From contig NZ_JAWLJU010000002.1 in the NCBI RefSeq assembly GCF_037120705.1, positions 992,001 to 1,056,000 of the forward strand: a DNA stretch of 64,000 bases. The letters run 5' to 3'. The translations under genes were made by a program, and so were the position numbers. The notes beneath the pieces were generated by a model, which had not been told where the DNA came from, did no database searches, and saw nothing but the letters and a program-made list of their open reading frames with translations. Below, piece by piece: positions 9,553 through 20,525 of the stretch (position 1 is its first letter; the number at the start of each line of letters is the position of its first letter). Origin of the DNA: Pseudoalteromonas sp. UG3-2 (GTDB lineage: Bacteria; Pseudomonadota; Gammaproteobacteria; Enterobacterales; Alteromonadaceae).

Positions 9553-10377
9553 ATGACCAATACAAGTCAATTCACTGCAAAAATACCGTCGCTGGGTATG
9601 GGTACCTTTCGCTTAAAAGACGATGAAGCTTATAACAGTGTCACCATGGCCTTGGAGGTCGGTTTTCGCCATATCGATACAGCACAAATTTACGGAAACG
9701 AAGACGCAGTGGGTCGTGCCATAAAAGACAGCAAGGTTGCACGTGAAGACTTATGCGTTACTACCAAAGTGTGGAACGACAAGTTAAACAAAGCAAGCTT
9801 TGTCAATAGTGTGAAAGAGAGCCTAGCTAAACTGCAACTATCGTATGTAGACCTTCTTCTCATTCATTGGCCGGCACCAGAAAACGGTGAGAGCATGGAA
9901 GAGTACTTAGGCGAATTACTTCGTGTTAAAGAAATGGGACTGAGTAAAGAAATTGGTATTTCTAACTTTACGGTTGATCAAGTTAAGCAAGCGGTCAGCA
10001 TTTTAGGTGAAGGTGTCATTACCACCAACCAAATAGAAGTCCACCCTTACCTGACAAATGAAAAAGTACGGGCAGCGTGTGACCAACACGGCATTGTGGT
10101 CACAGGGTATATGCCATTTGCCGTCGGTAAAGTTTTACAGGATGACACCATTATCAATATTGCAAAAAAGCATGGTGTTAGCGCAGCAGAAATTGTTGTG
10201 GCATGGGAGCTGGCACACGGTCTGGTAACCATCCCATCATCAACCAAGCGCAACAACCTCGAAACCAATTTCAAAGCACAAGCGCTGACATTGGATGCAC
10301 AAGATATCGCAGCAATTGACGCACTTAATTGTGGTGATCGTCAGGCAGATCCAGATTTTGCACCTGACTGGGACTAA
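9553..10377 (+). CDS. Aldo/keto reductase (DkgB-like)
   Basis: A 274-residue AKR barrel. The frame is open further upstream into the preceding gene, but AAGGAG at 9542-9547 places the start at the ATG of MTNTSQF. The catalytic tetrad is visible as D (HIDTAQIYGNE), Y (same motif), K (TTKVWND) and H (LLIHWPAP), and the NADPH-binding IPSSTKRNNLETN segment lies near residue 225. DkgB-type enzymes reduce 2,5-diketo-gluconate, methylglyoxal and other carbonyls. Third gene of the operon; a role in carbonyl detoxification is likely. Confidence 0.9.
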   Translation: MTNTSQFTAKIPSLGMGTFRLKDDEAYNSVTMALEVGFRHIDTAQIYGNEDAVGRAIKDSKVAREDLCVTTKVWNDKLNKASFVNSVKESLAKLQLSYVDLLLIHWPAPENGESMEEYLGELLRVKEMGLSKEIGISNFTVDQVKQAVSILGEGVITTNQIEVHPYLTNEKVRAACDQHGIVVTGYMPFAVGKVLQDDTIINIAKKHGVSAAEIVVAWELAHGLVTIPSSTKRNNLETNFKAQALTLDAQDIAAIDALNCGDRQADPDFAPDWD

Positions 10378-10456
10378 GTAAAATTAGCCAGACGATACTC
10401 ATCGCTGGCTTCCTTCATACTTAAAAATGTAACTGATTTAAACCTTAGGAGGTGAT

Positions 10457-11434
10457 ATGCAGACCAAAGTATGGCAGTTTGACCAAGCAGGTGCAGCACT
10501 ACAGCAAAAAGTTCAAACTTTAGCTGCGCCAGGCAATGGCCGCATTCTTGTGCGTAATTATGCAATCGGTGTTAACCCAGTCGACTGGAAGTTTATCGAT
10601 AACAACCCGCTTGACTGGAAAAAAGGGCATGTGCCTGGTGTCGATGGCGCGGGAGTCGTTATTGCTTTGGCTGAGGACGTAGATCAAAGTTTACTGGGCC
10701 AACACGTTGTTTATCATCATAGCCTCAACGAGAACGGAAGTTTTGCCACTCATACTGAAGCATACGCTAACCGAGTCATAACTCTTCCCGATGGCCTTGA
10801 CTTTGCGCTTGGTGCGGCACTGCCTTGCCCTATGCTAACCGCTTGGCAGGCATTCACTAAGGTGCCTGTTAGAAAAGGAGCGAAAGTCCTAGTTAGCGGC
10901 ATAGGCGCTGTCAATAAGCTCCTGGTGCAAATGCTAGTGCAGGCAGGCTTTGATGTTCATGTTATATCAAGCAGTATTACTCAACGTCAGGCCGATGATA
11001 TGGGTATAAGAGCCATCCATCGAGCCAGCCCTGAAGGACATGCATTTTATGCCCTGTTTGATGCAAATGGACCAGACTATGCGGCGTCATTGGTGCCACT
11101 GCTCGAAGCAAATGGTCATGTAGTGAGTATATTGGGTCGCATTGAAAAGCCCGTTGATGAGCCCTTCACTCGCACTATTTCCTATCATGAAATCGCACTT
11201 GGCGCACTCCACACTTACGGCGACACACCTCAATGGCAGCGGCTTATCAAAGACGGGGAGGCTTTACTGAAGCAAGTTGCTCAGGGGAATTTACAAGTTG
11301 AGACTCCCCAACTATTTAATTTTGACCAAGTAAATGATGCTCTTCGGTTTTCTAAAGAAGATAAGCGAAAAGCGGTGATCACAGTACCACAAAGCAGCTA
11401 CCACTGCGATTTGACGCTCCAAAGTGCCCGCTGA
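10457..11434 (+). CDS. Zinc-independent alcohol dehydrogenase / quinone reductase family (MDR)
   Basis: A 325-residue medium-chain reductase with GroES-like N-terminal domain (GVNPVDWKFID at about 35-45, HVPGVDGAG at about 58-66) and a Rossmann domain (VLVSGIGAVNKLLVQ near 145). The structural-zinc cysteines are absent, pointing to the quinone oxidoreductase branch. A nearly perfect Shine-Dalgarno sequence, AGGAGGTGAT, sits immediately before the ATG. It follows the aldo/keto reductase by 79 bases and is likely the last gene of the LysR-facing operon. Confidence 0.87.
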   Translation: MQTKVWQFDQAGAALQQKVQTLAAPGNGRILVRNYAIGVNPVDWKFIDNNPLDWKKGHVPGVDGAGVVIALAEDVDQSLLGQHVVYHHSLNENGSFATHTEAYANRVITLPDGLDFALGAALPCPMLTAWQAFTKVPVRKGAKVLVSGIGAVNKLLVQMLVQAGFDVHVISSSITQRQADDMGIRAIHRASPEGHAFYALFDANGPDYAASLVPLLEANGHVVSILGRIEKPVDEPFTRTISYHEIALGALHTYGDTPQWQRLIKDGEALLKQVAQGNLQVETPQLFNFDQVNDALRFSKEDKRKAVITVPQSSYHCDLTLQSAR

Positions 11435-11436
11435 TA

Positions 11437-12351
11437 CTACCCCGGCAAAGGAATAAACTCTTGATCATCATTTGGCACCTTGGCAAAGTGACCGGCTTGC
11501 CAATCGTGTTTGGCTTTATCGATTAACGCTTTGTCGCTGGCAACAAAGTTCCAGTCCATGTAGCGTTTGCCTAGTGAGCGGCCACCGATAAGGGCTAAGA
11601 TTGTGTCGCTTTGTGCTGTTACTTGAATGCTTGCTTCATGGCTAAATACGGCCATGGTGTGCTCGTTAAGTTGGGTGTCTTTGCTGGTGAGTTTTCCTTT
11701 AACAACGTACACGCCTAATTCGTCGGTTTCTGGCAGTGTGAGTGTTTGTCCTGCTTGCAGACGAGCTTCGAGGTAGAGTGTCTCGGAAAAGGTTTTCACT
11801 GGGGAGGTAATACCATAAGCGGAACCTATTAATACTCTGATGGCCACACCATGCTCTAAGGTGCTTGGGATGCTGTTGCCTGGGTAGTGGAGAAAGTCTG
11901 GTTCACACTGTTCTTCATGCTCTGGCAGTGCTAACCACAGTTGCAGCCCATGCATACGTTGTGGTGCGGCTTTTATTTCTTCTCGTTGCCGCTCAGAATG
12001 GACAATGCCGCGCCCTGCCACCATCAGATTCACCGCACCTGGGGTGATCACTTGCTCTGTGCCCAGTGAATCGCGGTGCAACATTTCCCCCTCAAATAAG
12101 TAAGTAACTGTGGCTAAGCCAATATGTGGATGAGGCCTAACGTCTACCCCTTGCCCTTTGGTAAATTGTGCAGGCCCCATGTGATCAAAGAACACCCACG
12201 GCCCAATGCTGCGACACGCTTTTACTGGAATACTGCGCCGCACAGTAAAGCCACCTAGCTCTTTGTCTTTTGGCGTTAGCACCAGCTTTATCGCACTGCA
12301 ACCATTGCTCACGCTACAATCTTGCTCTACAGAAGTTGATAAATTACTCAT
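11437..12351 (-). CDS. Pirin-family protein
   Basis: A 304-residue bicupin. The pirin metal-site motif is clear in the N-terminal cupin: DVRPHPHIGLATVTYLFEGE near residues 70-90 and GRGIVHSER near 112-120. Bacterial pirins include quercetin dioxygenases and regulators of central metabolism. It converges with the reductase operon with a 2-base gap, so the two units share their 3' ends but not transcription. The C-terminal FIPLPG tail is typical of the family. Confidence 0.9.
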   Translation of the reverse strand: MSNLSTSVEQDCSVSNGCSAIKLVLTPKDKELGGFTVRRSIPVKACRSIGPWVFFDHMGPAQFTKGQGVDVRPHPHIGLATVTYLFEGEMLHRDSLGTEQVITPGAVNLMVAGRGIVHSERQREEIKAAPQRMHGLQLWLALPEHEEQCEPDFLHYPGNSIPSTLEHGVAIRVLIGSAYGITSPVKTFSETLYLEARLQAGQTLTLPETDELGVYVVKGKLTSKDTQLNEHTMAVFSHEASIQVTAQSDTILALIGGRSLGKRYMDWNFVASDKALIDKAKHDWQAGHFAKVPNDDQEFIPLPG

Positions 12352-12430
12352 GACTCACTCCCCCTTCATGATCTCGCTTAACAGTGCAACACATTTATTG
12401 TGAGCATACACCTAATGACTTATTTTGCCT

Positions 12431-15400
12431 TTAGTCATTGATCTTAACCGCTGCCCACAGCTTTAGCTTTTCAATAACCTCTTGCTCAACAATGGGTTTG
12501 CTAATGTAATCGTTCATGCCTGCGCTTAAGCATTTTTGCTTATCGCCTTGCATGGCGTTGGCTGTCATGGCGATAATTGGCAACCCTACGTTATTCTGAC
12601 CGGCCTCCCCGGAGCGGATGGCTTGGGTGGTTTGATAGCCATCGAGTTCGGGCATTTGGCAATCCATTAAGGCTAAGGTAAACGGCTCTGAATTGTCATG
12701 CTGTTTTAGGGCCTCAATTGCTTGTACACCATTTTCGGCGACGTGTGTTTTTATGCCGTGATTGCCAAGTAATTTAAGTGCCACCAGCTGGTTGACTTTA
12801 TTGTCTTCCACTAACAACACATGTAAGTTTTCTGCCCAGGCTGTCATACCGTCAGAGTCTGCTTCGGCTTCAATGGCTAACGCGGTTAAGTTGTGTTTTT
12901 GCAGTCGACTAGCAACTTCTGAGCATACTAACGATAGCGACTTTATTAACGCCGCCTGTGTGATGGGCTTATAAATATAAGCGTCTAAATCAAACTCATC
13001 CATGCTTTGTTTGCTGTCTTGCTCACTCAAAGGCCCCATCATGACCCACTTTGTTTCACGGCTAAGCAGTTGCTTTGTTTTTTCGAGATGTTGTTTGTGT
13101 AGGCTGTTATCGAGTATCACTAAGTTATAATCACGCAGCTTTGCTATTAAGCTCTGCTGTAATATCTCCACTGCTGTTTGCAAGGTATCAGTGACTGTCA
13201 CAGCTACGCCCCAACGTTCCAACTGCTTTCTAATAGCCGTTGTGTTTGCACTGTTACCATCCACTAACAACACGTTTAGGCCGAGGTCCTTGAGGCAAAG
13301 CGCGGCTTTTTCCCTTTCGGATATGACTTCCACTAAACAGGTAACCGCAAAACAACTTCCCACACCCATTTCGCTGGTGACGCTAATATCCCCTTGCAGT
13401 AATTGGCATAAGCGCTTAGTAATGCTCAGCCCTAAACCCGTGCCGCCATATTTTCGTGTTGTGGAAGCATCCACTTGGCTAAAGGCATCAAAAAGAGTGG
13501 CCAGCTTCTCTTGCGGGATACCAATACCGGTGTCTTGAATTTGGCAATGAAAATAGGCATACCCGGTTTCTTTTGCTGACTGCAAATGCGCGGTTATTAC
13601 GATTTCACCTTGCTCGGTAAACTTGATGGCATTGCTGAGAATATTACTTAAAATTTGTCTTATGCGCCCAGGGTCAGACTTCACTTTAACGTCTTTAAGC
13701 TCTGCTAGGTCGAGCACTACCTCTACCCCTTTACTGTGCGCACTCAGAGCTAACGACTCGGCCAGCAGCTCAATCAGCTCGCGTAATTCAAACTCAAGGC
13801 GCTCTAATTCAAGCTTATCCGCCTCAATCTTAGAAAAATCTAAAATGTCGTTAATCAGTGTCAGTAACGAGTTGGCACTGGCATTGGCCACCTCAACGGC
13901 ATGGGCTTGCTCCCCATTTAGTGTTGTGGACTTCAACAGATTGAGCATGCCTATAACACCATTCATCGGCGTTCGGATTTCGTGACTCATATTGGCCAAA
14001 AATTCCGATTTTAATTGTGTAGCAACATTGGCTTGCTCAAGCGCTACAGACAATTCTTTCGCCTGATTTTCTAACGAAGCAGTTTTTTCAGAAACCTGCT
14101 GCTCAAGCTTAGTGACAAACTGCTTTTGCCTGTTAATCTCATGCTTTTGTAGCCGAGTTCTTAAATAAATCGCCAAAAAAACAAGGCCAGATAACACCAG
14201 CAGATACAGCGCATATGCCCACCAGGTTTGCCACATTGGTGGCGCCACATGCAGATTAAGCTTGAGTGGGTTATCGCTCCACTGACCATGACTATTGGTT
14301 GCCTTAACCCATAAGGTATAAGAGCCGCCATCAAGATTAGTAAATGACACACTATTACGGTTTTCAATCTCAATCCACTGGTCGTCATAGCCCTCGAGCT
14401 TATAAGCATAAAGGTTCTTGTTCGGTGCAATAAAGTCTAATACGGCGAATTCCACCGAGAATACATAGTCGAGGTATGACAGCTCAATGTCTGTAACATA
14501 AGCGTAAGGTTTATCGAGCTTCACCGGCTCACCTAAGACATTGAAACCAGTTAAAATAACATTGGGGTTAAAATTGTCGGCGCGGATATCATCGGCGCTA
14601 AAGTACTCAATGCCGCGCTGGCTGCTGGTAAACAAAGTATCATTTTTGGCCACCACTAAACTGCCGGGGTAGTAATTTAAGCCTAACAGACCATCGTGAC
14701 CATCAAAGTTCTTCACTGTTTGCGTGTCCGGTGAGTATTTAGACACTCCTTTATTGGTAGTGAGCCACAGGTTGCCCTTTCTGTCATCTGCTATGGCTCG
14801 GATCAAGGACGTTGGTAAGCCATCCTTTTCACTGGTGTGCTCAAATCCTTGTAGTTCGGGTATGTATTTATTCAACCCCTTTTGCGTTGCAATCCATATA
14901 TCTCCCTCCGAAGACTGGTGTATATCCTGAACTAAGCTCCCCAATAAGCTATGGCTGTTGTCGTTGTCTTCTTTAAAGGCAACAAAGCGTTGCGTTTCTT
15001 CTTGCCAACGGCTGACTCCGCTGCCAGTCCCCACCCACATAGTGCCCTTGCTATCTCGGAATATTTTTAACACCTCAGGGTGGGTTAACCCTTGGCCTTT
15101 ATTCAAGCGCTGGAACACCTTGTTACTATGGTCGTAAATATAAATGCCATGTTTATACGTCCCTATCCACAACTTACCGGTGTTATCGCTGCTCAGTGCT
15201 CGTATTTCTCTAAATTCTTGATAGCCTGGTTTGTCTCTGGGGTAATGAACAATTTCTATGGCCTGTGAGTTAAGATCAACTCTAGCCAACCCTTCATCTT
15301 GCGCTAACCACAAGGTGGTGCTGTTTTCTAAATACACCACAGGGCTTTCCAGTAACCGGTTCGGATCAAAGCCAGCTTCTGGGGTAAAAATTGCTTCATA

Positions 15401-16579
15401 TAGGGGCATCAATTGCTGTTGCTCAACTTGCCACTTAAAAATTTCTGACTTGGAGTTTGCGATAACAACATCGCCATTTTTGTCCGCTGCAATACCATTG
15501 GGAGCCATTAACCTGGCGTCTTGCAAAGATTTAAACTGTCGATTTGGTACTAGTTTAAAGATCCCATGTACCTCATTGGTTATCCACAGTGTGTTGGCAC
15601 GGTCTTCAAAAATGATGCGCAGCCCCTTGTTATGTTCTAAGTCTAGGCGTTTAATTTGATTTTCGGCGGGGCTGTAACGGTAAACGCCGTTGCTAGTAAC
15701 AAACCATATAAACCCTGCATGATCTTCAATCATCGAATTCACTTGCCCAAGCGTTTCAGGTGCTACCGTTCCAAATGGCGTAAACTGGCCGTTTGAGTGA
15801 TTAAAAACAAAAGGGCCTTGTTGCGTGCCGACATACATACTGCCATCACGGGTTTTTAATATATGACGGATTTCATTGCTACCGGTGGGGGTTTTATTGT
15901 TAGGCTCGGGGAAAAAGTAACTCGCGTGTCCAGTTTCTTTATTTACTAAGTTTAAGCCATAACTGGTGGCCACCCATAGGGATTGGCTATCGTGACCTTC
16001 TATGTCCCAAATGCGGTTATGAGAAAGCCCTGGGGTAGTCTCGGTTGCTTGCAATAGGCGTTTAAAGCGGTTATTTCCTAAAAACAGATTAAGCCCTTGA
16101 TCATAAGTCCCCAGCCAAATACGGCCATCTTGGTCTTGGTAAAGCGACTGCACTCGGTTGGCAGAGAGAGAGTCGCCTCGCATTGGGTCATGCGTGTAAT
16201 TTTTGAAAACGCCTGTTTTAGGGTCATATTGGCTTACTCCGCCTCCCCATGTCCCTATCCAAATTTTGCCACTGCGTGCGAGCATCAGGTTTCCGGCATC
16301 GTTGTGAGGCAAAGCATCGGGGTTCATACTATCAAATTCAAACCGTTTTACCGCCGTCCCGTCATAGCGCATTACGCCATTTTCTGCGGTACCAAACCAA
16401 ATTCGGCCGGGATGATCTTGAACAATGGAGTAAATTTCGGAAGAAACAAACCCGTCCTCAGCACCGTAGGCTTGTACGGAATACTCGTTTGCTAACGGGG
16501 GCACTTTTGCATGAGTAGTATTGAGCAGCAAAATAAAAAATATACAAATAACCGGTACTAAGCCAAACGGTTTTGCCAT
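12431..16579 (-). CDS. Two-component propeller hybrid histidine kinase
   Basis: The 1382-residue protein has a signal peptide, then two seven-bladed propellers made of regulator-propeller repeats (GRIWFGT, GKIWIGT, GTMWVGT and similar) up to about residue 680, a Y_Y_Y domain (about 710-790, [10 protein letters not shown]), one membrane helix near 800, a coiled coil, HisKA with [11 protein letters not shown] near 865, an HATPase domain ([25 protein letters not shown]) and two receiver domains. The first receiver (about 1095-1205) lacks the acidic pocket (LLVDGNS, VILDN retained); the second (about 1248-1370) is intact with [11 protein letters not shown]. There is no DNA-binding or Hpt domain, so it must signal through partners. 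Such sensors usually detect polysaccharide breakdown products in the periplasm. Confidence 0.92.
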   Translation of the reverse strand: MAKPFGLVPVICIFFILLLNTTHAKVPPLANEYSVQAYGAEDGFVSSEIYSIVQDHPGRIWFGTAENGVMRYDGTAVKRFEFDSMNPDALPHNDAGNLMLARSGKIWIGTWGGGVSQYDPKTGVFKNYTHDPMRGDSLSANRVQSLYQDQDGRIWLGTYDQGLNLFLGNNRFKRLLQATETTPGLSHNRIWDIEGHDSQSLWVATSYGLNLVNKETGHASYFFPEPNNKTPTGSNEIRHILKTRDGSMYVGTQQGPFVFNHSNGQFTPFGTVAPETLGQVNSMIEDHAGFIWFVTSNGVYRYSPAENQIKRLDLEHNKGLRIIFEDRANTLWITNEVHGIFKLVPNRQFKSLQDARLMAPNGIAADKNGDVVIANSKSEIFKWQVEQQQLMPLYEAIFTPEAGFDPNRLLESPVVYLENSTTLWLAQDEGLARVDLNSQAIEIVHYPRDKPGYQEFREIRALSSDNTGKLWIGTYKHGIYIYDHSNKVFQRLNKGQGLTHPEVLKIFRDSKGTMWVGTGSGVSRWQEETQRFVAFKEDNDNSHSLLGSLVQDIHQSSEGDIWIATQKGLNKYIPELQGFEHTSEKDGLPTSLIRAIADDRKGNLWLTTNKGVSKYSPDTQTVKNFDGHDGLLGLNYYPGSLVVAKNDTLFTSSQRGIEYFSADDIRADNFNPNVILTGFNVLGEPVKLDKPYAYVTDIELSYLDYVFSVEFAVLDFIAPNKNLYAYKLEGYDDQWIEIENRNSVSFTNLDGGSYTLWVKATNSHGQWSDNPLKLNLHVAPPMWQTWWAYALYLLVLSGLVFLAIYLRTRLQKHEINRQKQFVTKLEQQVSEKTASLENQAKELSVALEQANVATQLKSEFLANMSHEIRTPMNGVIGMLNLLKSTTLNGEQAHAVEVANASANSLLTLINDILDFSKIEADKLELERLEFELRELIELLAESLALSAHSKGVEVVLDLAELKDVKVKSDPGRIRQILSNILSNAIKFTEQGEIVITAHLQSAKETGYAYFHCQIQDTGIGIPQEKLATLFDAFSQVDASTTRKYGGTGLGLSITKRLCQLLQGDISVTSEMGVGSCFAVTCLVEVISEREKAALCLKDLGLNVLLVDGNSANTTAIRKQLERWGVAVTVTDTLQTAVEILQQSLIAKLRDYNLVILDNSLHKQHLEKTKQLLSRETKWVMMGPLSEQDSKQSMDEFDLDAYIYKPITQAALIKSLSLVCSEVASRLQKHNLTALAIEAEADSDGMTAWAENLHVLLVEDNKVNQLVALKLLGNHGIKTHVAENGVQAIEALKQHDNSEPFTLALMDCQMPELDGYQTTQAIRSGEAGQNNVGLPIIAMTANAMQGDKQKCLSAGMNDYISKPIVEQEVIEKLKLWAAVKIND

Positions 16580-16738
16580 AAGTATTTTTTTACTAAAGGA
16601 TAGTGCTCTAAAGCCTAGTCGATAGAATGAAATTTAGCTATGTTAAACCGTGCTGTTTTGCTTGTGTTTCCAGCGCCACTGGCTTCCATGGCACTACTTA
16701 TCTGAACGTCTTATTGGCTGTAGACTTAGCCCTTTTCC

Positions 16739-17575
16739 CTAACGGTAAAACTCGGGCTTGATGGCGTATTTTTGCGCAATTTCATCTAAACGGCCATCAA
16801 GTTTTAGTCTTAACACTCCCAAATCAAGCGCCAATAGCAGTGCTTCACTGTTCTTGTTGGTGGGCGAAAAAGCAATGTAAGCGGGCTCTAGTGGGCTAAT
16901 GGATCCCACTGTTTGTAATTGCTCCACCACACCTAACTGCTTAGCTTGATACCACACCACCGGCCCAGCATCAACATACACATCAATGCGGCCACTGAGC
17001 AACAAGTTTAAACTGCGCCTTACCACATTATCACCCGATAACAAGGTCACTTTGCTACGATTATCGCCTTGGTGCGACTTGATGTAAGCATTAAGCAGGG
17101 TGCCATAATCATAGCCACGTACGGCGCCAAGCTGTATTTTTGCTAAGGATTGCTGATTTTTATAGCGCCAGCCGTTGTCTTTAAGGGTAAACAAGGTATT
17201 AGGACTCAGCTGTAAAATTGGCACCTTAGGAAAGTGAAAGTCAGGTGCATCGCCACTGAACGCCCCAACAATGGCATCCACCTCCCCCGCTCGAGCTTGA
17301 TGTATTGCCCGCATCCACGGCATTTCTAAGTAGCGTACTTCATAACCTGATATCGCTAATGCTTCACTGGCCACCTCAATCATAAAGCCGGGGTTGCTGT
17401 CATTTTCTGAGCAATTCACTGGGCACCAATTATCGCCAGCAATGACTACCGGCTCGGTATCATTGGCACTCGAGCTAGCACTAAACGTCATCAGCAATAA
17501 AAAAGTAAACCACATGGCAGATAATAATTTGAGCCAAAGTACTACAAGCTTAGCCAAGCTATCCTGGTTGAGCAA
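16739..17575 (-). CDS. Periplasmic solute-binding protein, SBP_bac_3-like
   Basis: A 278-residue exported protein of the amino-acid-binding type-II periplasmic fold (GYEVRYLEMPWMRAIHQARAG, GAVRGYDYGTL). The frame starts at a TTG; an ATG 60 bases further in (17515) starts directly at a signal peptide and may be the true start. No permease or ATPase gene is nearby, as is common for this family in Alteromonadales, where orphan members may serve as sensors. It lies between two hybrid kinases, one facing each way; a functional link is only a guess. Confidence 0.82.
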   Translation of the reverse strand: MLNQDSLAKLVVLWLKLLSAMWFTFLLLMTFSASSSANDTEPVVIAGDNWCPVNCSENDSNPGFMIEVASEALAISGYEVRYLEMPWMRAIHQARAGEVDAIVGAFSGDAPDFHFPKVPILQLSPNTLFTLKDNGWRYKNQQSLAKIQLGAVRGYDYGTLLNAYIKSHQGDNRSKVTLLSGDNVVRRSLNLLLSGRIDVYVDAGPVVWYQAKQLGVVEQLQTVGSISPLEPAYIAFSPTNKNSEALLLALDLGVLRLKLDGRLDEIAQKYAIKPEFYR

Positions 17576-17734
17576 TTGGTCATATATTATTAGATGTTAT
17601 GCCCTACCGCTGCAAAGTGGATGCTAACGCAGTGCTATAACAGCTGTTTTTTTCATTTTACCATAATCATTGCTGGGATTTGCGCGCTAACTACACTACT
17701 CTATTAACACAGAATTAGTCGTAGGAATGACAGT

Positions 17735-20428
17735 GTGCTTCACCCATCATTAAGTAATCGTCTTAGCAACAAAATAGTGCCGCTGATTGCCGCCCTTATT
17801 GTGTTGCTTGCCGGACTCACTTATGGTGCTTTTTTATATCATCATGAACAAAACTTACGACAAGAAAAACTCTATGCCGCCCTTTATAATCGCCTAGATC
17901 AAGTCAATGAGTCGGTCACTGAGCGAGTAAACCTGTATTGGTATGGGATCTTAGGTTTACGCTCAGCAGTGCACGCCAAACGCGATGCTCAGTTCGATTA
18001 CACCGCTATGCAGCGCTACATGGACACCTTTGATTTTGCAGCAGCGTATCCAGGGGCTCGTGGAGTGGGCATGGTAAAATATGTGGAGTCACAAGAACTC
18101 CAGTCATTTTTAACCGAAGCAGCGGCTGAGCGCCCCGATAACGCCTTTGATATTCGTACCTTAAACCAACCGCAAAGTAGCCACTTTGTCATTCAATACA
18201 TCGAACCTGAGGTGAATAATTATGAGGCTGTGGGCTTAGATATTGGCTCTGAAGCTAGTCGCCGCTTCGCTGCTCTAGAGGCGGCAAAAAACAATGAGCC
18301 ACGACTCACGGCTCCTATTACCTTGGTGCAAGCCAACGACAAAGTAAAATACGGTTTTTTAATCTTGGCGCCAATATACCACTCACCTAAAGCACCGGAG
18401 CAAGTGCAAGGCCGCCTCGATAATTTACTCGGTTGGAGTTATTCCCCTTTGTTAATCAACGAAGTGTTATCGACCTTATTGGCGTTAAAACAAGACATAT
18501 CGATTCAAATTTCAGATGTTACCTCCTCCGAAAAAGCCATGCCATTTTATCAAAGCTTAATTGCAGGCGAAGATCACACGGCTCTGGCGGTCAATGTCAC
18601 CAGCAACCTTTTTGGCCGCACTTGGAAAATTGAAATTTGGCCTAATTCGCAATTTATTCGCAGCCTTAACTTAAATCACTCTCAAACCATTCTTAATGTT
18701 GCAGTCATCGTATCGATGCTACTGGCATGCCTAACCTTTATTGTCTTTTATGCTGTTGGCCGCCGCCGATTAGTGCGCCAACAAAGGCGCCAAGATGAAG
18801 CCGAAAAAGCCAGAGCACTCAGTGCCATGAACACCCGCTTAGAGCAAGAGGTGAAAGACCGCACCCAAGAAGTGGTTAAGTACAACCAGTTGCAAACCAG
18901 TATCGTAGAAAACTCGGGTTACGCCATTATTGCCGCGGATCCTGATGGCACCATCAGCCAATTTAACCCAGCAGCGGAGAAGCTGTTGGGCTATAGCCAA
19001 GCTGAGGTCATTGGCAAAACAACCCCTGCCATCTTCCATCTTGAGCATGAAGTGATAGCCAGAGCACAGCAGCTCAGTGCTGAGCTTGGTACTACTATCA
19101 CGCCAGGCTTTGATAGCTTTGTAGCAAAGGCAAAACTTGGGGTAGTCGATACTAATCGCTGGACCTATGTCACTAAGTCTGGCAAGCACGTTCAGGTTCG
19201 ATTGAACGTCACCGCTCTCACCGATGAGCAAGGTGAAATAGACGGGTTTTTAGGCATTGCGTTTGACTTAACCGAGCAAATTGCGCGAGAGCAAGAGTTG
19301 TCGCAAGCCAAAGAGGCCGCAGAGCTGGCTGCTCAGGCCAAAGCAGAATTTCTGGCTAATATGAGCCATGAAATTCGCACTCCCATGAATGGCCTCTATG
19401 GCACCTTGCAATTATTGAAGTCAGAATCACTCAGCGACAGCAGCAGTAATCTTGTTGATAAAGCCATTTACTCCATCAAATCATTAAACACCATTATTAA
19501 CGACATTCTCGATTACTCTAAAATTGAAGCTGGAAAAATTGAGTTGGAGCAGCAACCCTTTAATATTGCGGTGTTAGTAGAGCACTTACGCTCTGAATTT
19601 GCGGTACTGGCTAACAACAAACAGTTAAAATTTCGTATCGAACTTAAATTAGAGCAGCTACATTGGTTAGGCGATGAAGTGCGAGTTAGGCAAATACTGC
19701 TTAATTTGCTGTCTAATGCCGTTAAGTTTACTCACTCAGGCAGTGTCAAAGCCACCATCGCGGCGCAGCCTAAACAAGCAGGCCTGGTATTAACAGTAGC
19801 AGACACTGGCATTGGCATGGGTCAGCAGGCATTAGAAAAGCTATTTTCACGCTTTGAACAAGCGGATTCCTCAACCACGCGTAAGTTCGGTGGCACGGGG
19901 CTGGGATTATCTATTACTAAGTCACTGGTCGAACTGATGAACGGCACAATCACAGTGACCAGTGAAGCAGACAAAGGCACTTGCTTCACCGTTGAGCTTC
20001 CTCTCAAGCCCACTGAACAACAGGCAGACTCACAAGCAGAAGCACTGGAGGAAATCAACCTCGGTGGTGTGCATGTCTTATTAGCGGAAGACAACCCAAT
20101 TAATCAGCTAGTGGTGCGTACCATGCTAAGCAAAGCGGGCGCTCACATTAGCATCGCCAATAATGGGGTTGAAGCCGTTACTTTTTGCCAACAGCAAACG
20201 CCAGATCTGATTTTGATGGATATTCAAATGCCAGAGCTAGATGGCGTCGAGGCGTGTAAAAAAATTAAAGCGCTTCACCCAAATCTGGCTATCATCGCAC
20301 TCACCGCCAATGCTTTTGCTGAAGACAAAGCCTTGTATGAACGAGTGGGATTTGATGATTACGTTGCCAAACCGGTTGAATTACACGTCTTGCTAAGTGC
20401 GATTGCTAAGCACTTACCCCGACGGTAA
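17735..20428 (+). CDS. CHASE-PAS hybrid histidine kinase with receiver domain
   Basis: An 897-residue sensor starting at GTG. Membrane helices at about residues 14-34 and 318-340 enclose a periplasmic CHASE domain (ARGVGMVKYVE, FLILAPIY). A PAS domain follows (about 390-515, GYAIIAADPDGTISQFNPAAE), then HisKA with [11 protein letters not shown] near 545, HATPase ([26 protein letters not shown]) and a C-terminal receiver with LMDIQMPELDG near 828. CHASE domains bind small extracellular ligands. The missing Hpt/output indicates that a separate phosphotransfer partner is needed. The next gene, a TPR protein, is about 100 bases downstream. Confidence 0.92.
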   Translation: MLHPSLSNRLSNKIVPLIAALIVLLAGLTYGAFLYHHEQNLRQEKLYAALYNRLDQVNESVTERVNLYWYGILGLRSAVHAKRDAQFDYTAMQRYMDTFDFAAAYPGARGVGMVKYVESQELQSFLTEAAAERPDNAFDIRTLNQPQSSHFVIQYIEPEVNNYEAVGLDIGSEASRRFAALEAAKNNEPRLTAPITLVQANDKVKYGFLILAPIYHSPKAPEQVQGRLDNLLGWSYSPLLINEVLSTLLALKQDISIQISDVTSSEKAMPFYQSLIAGEDHTALAVNVTSNLFGRTWKIEIWPNSQFIRSLNLNHSQTILNVAVIVSMLLACLTFIVFYAVGRRRLVRQQRRQDEAEKARALSAMNTRLEQEVKDRTQEVVKYNQLQTSIVENSGYAIIAADPDGTISQFNPAAEKLLGYSQAEVIGKTTPAIFHLEHEVIARAQQLSAELGTTITPGFDSFVAKAKLGVVDTNRWTYVTKSGKHVQVRLNVTALTDEQGEIDGFLGIAFDLTEQIAREQELSQAKEAAELAAQAKAEFLANMSHEIRTPMNGLYGTLQLLKSESLSDSSSNLVDKAIYSIKSLNTIINDILDYSKIEAGKIELEQQPFNIAVLVEHLRSEFAVLANNKQLKFRIELKLEQLHWLGDEVRVRQILLNLLSNAVKFTHSGSVKATIAAQPKQAGLVLTVADTGIGMGQQALEKLFSRFEQADSSTTRKFGGTGLGLSITKSLVELMNGTITVTSEADKGTCFTVELPLKPTEQQADSQAEALEEINLGGVHVLLAEDNPINQLVVRTMLSKAGAHISIANNGVEAVTFCQQQTPDLILMDIQMPELDGVEACKKIKALHPNLAIIALTANAFAEDKALYERVGFDDYVAKPVELHVLLSAIAKHLPRR

Positions 20429-20525
20429 ACGTTGAGCACCCTCCTTGTTGAGACCAAATACTTTGAATTAAACACCCGCCAGCGCTACAGTTAAATCAAG
20501 GGGATCCACTGTCGAGGAAGTATCG

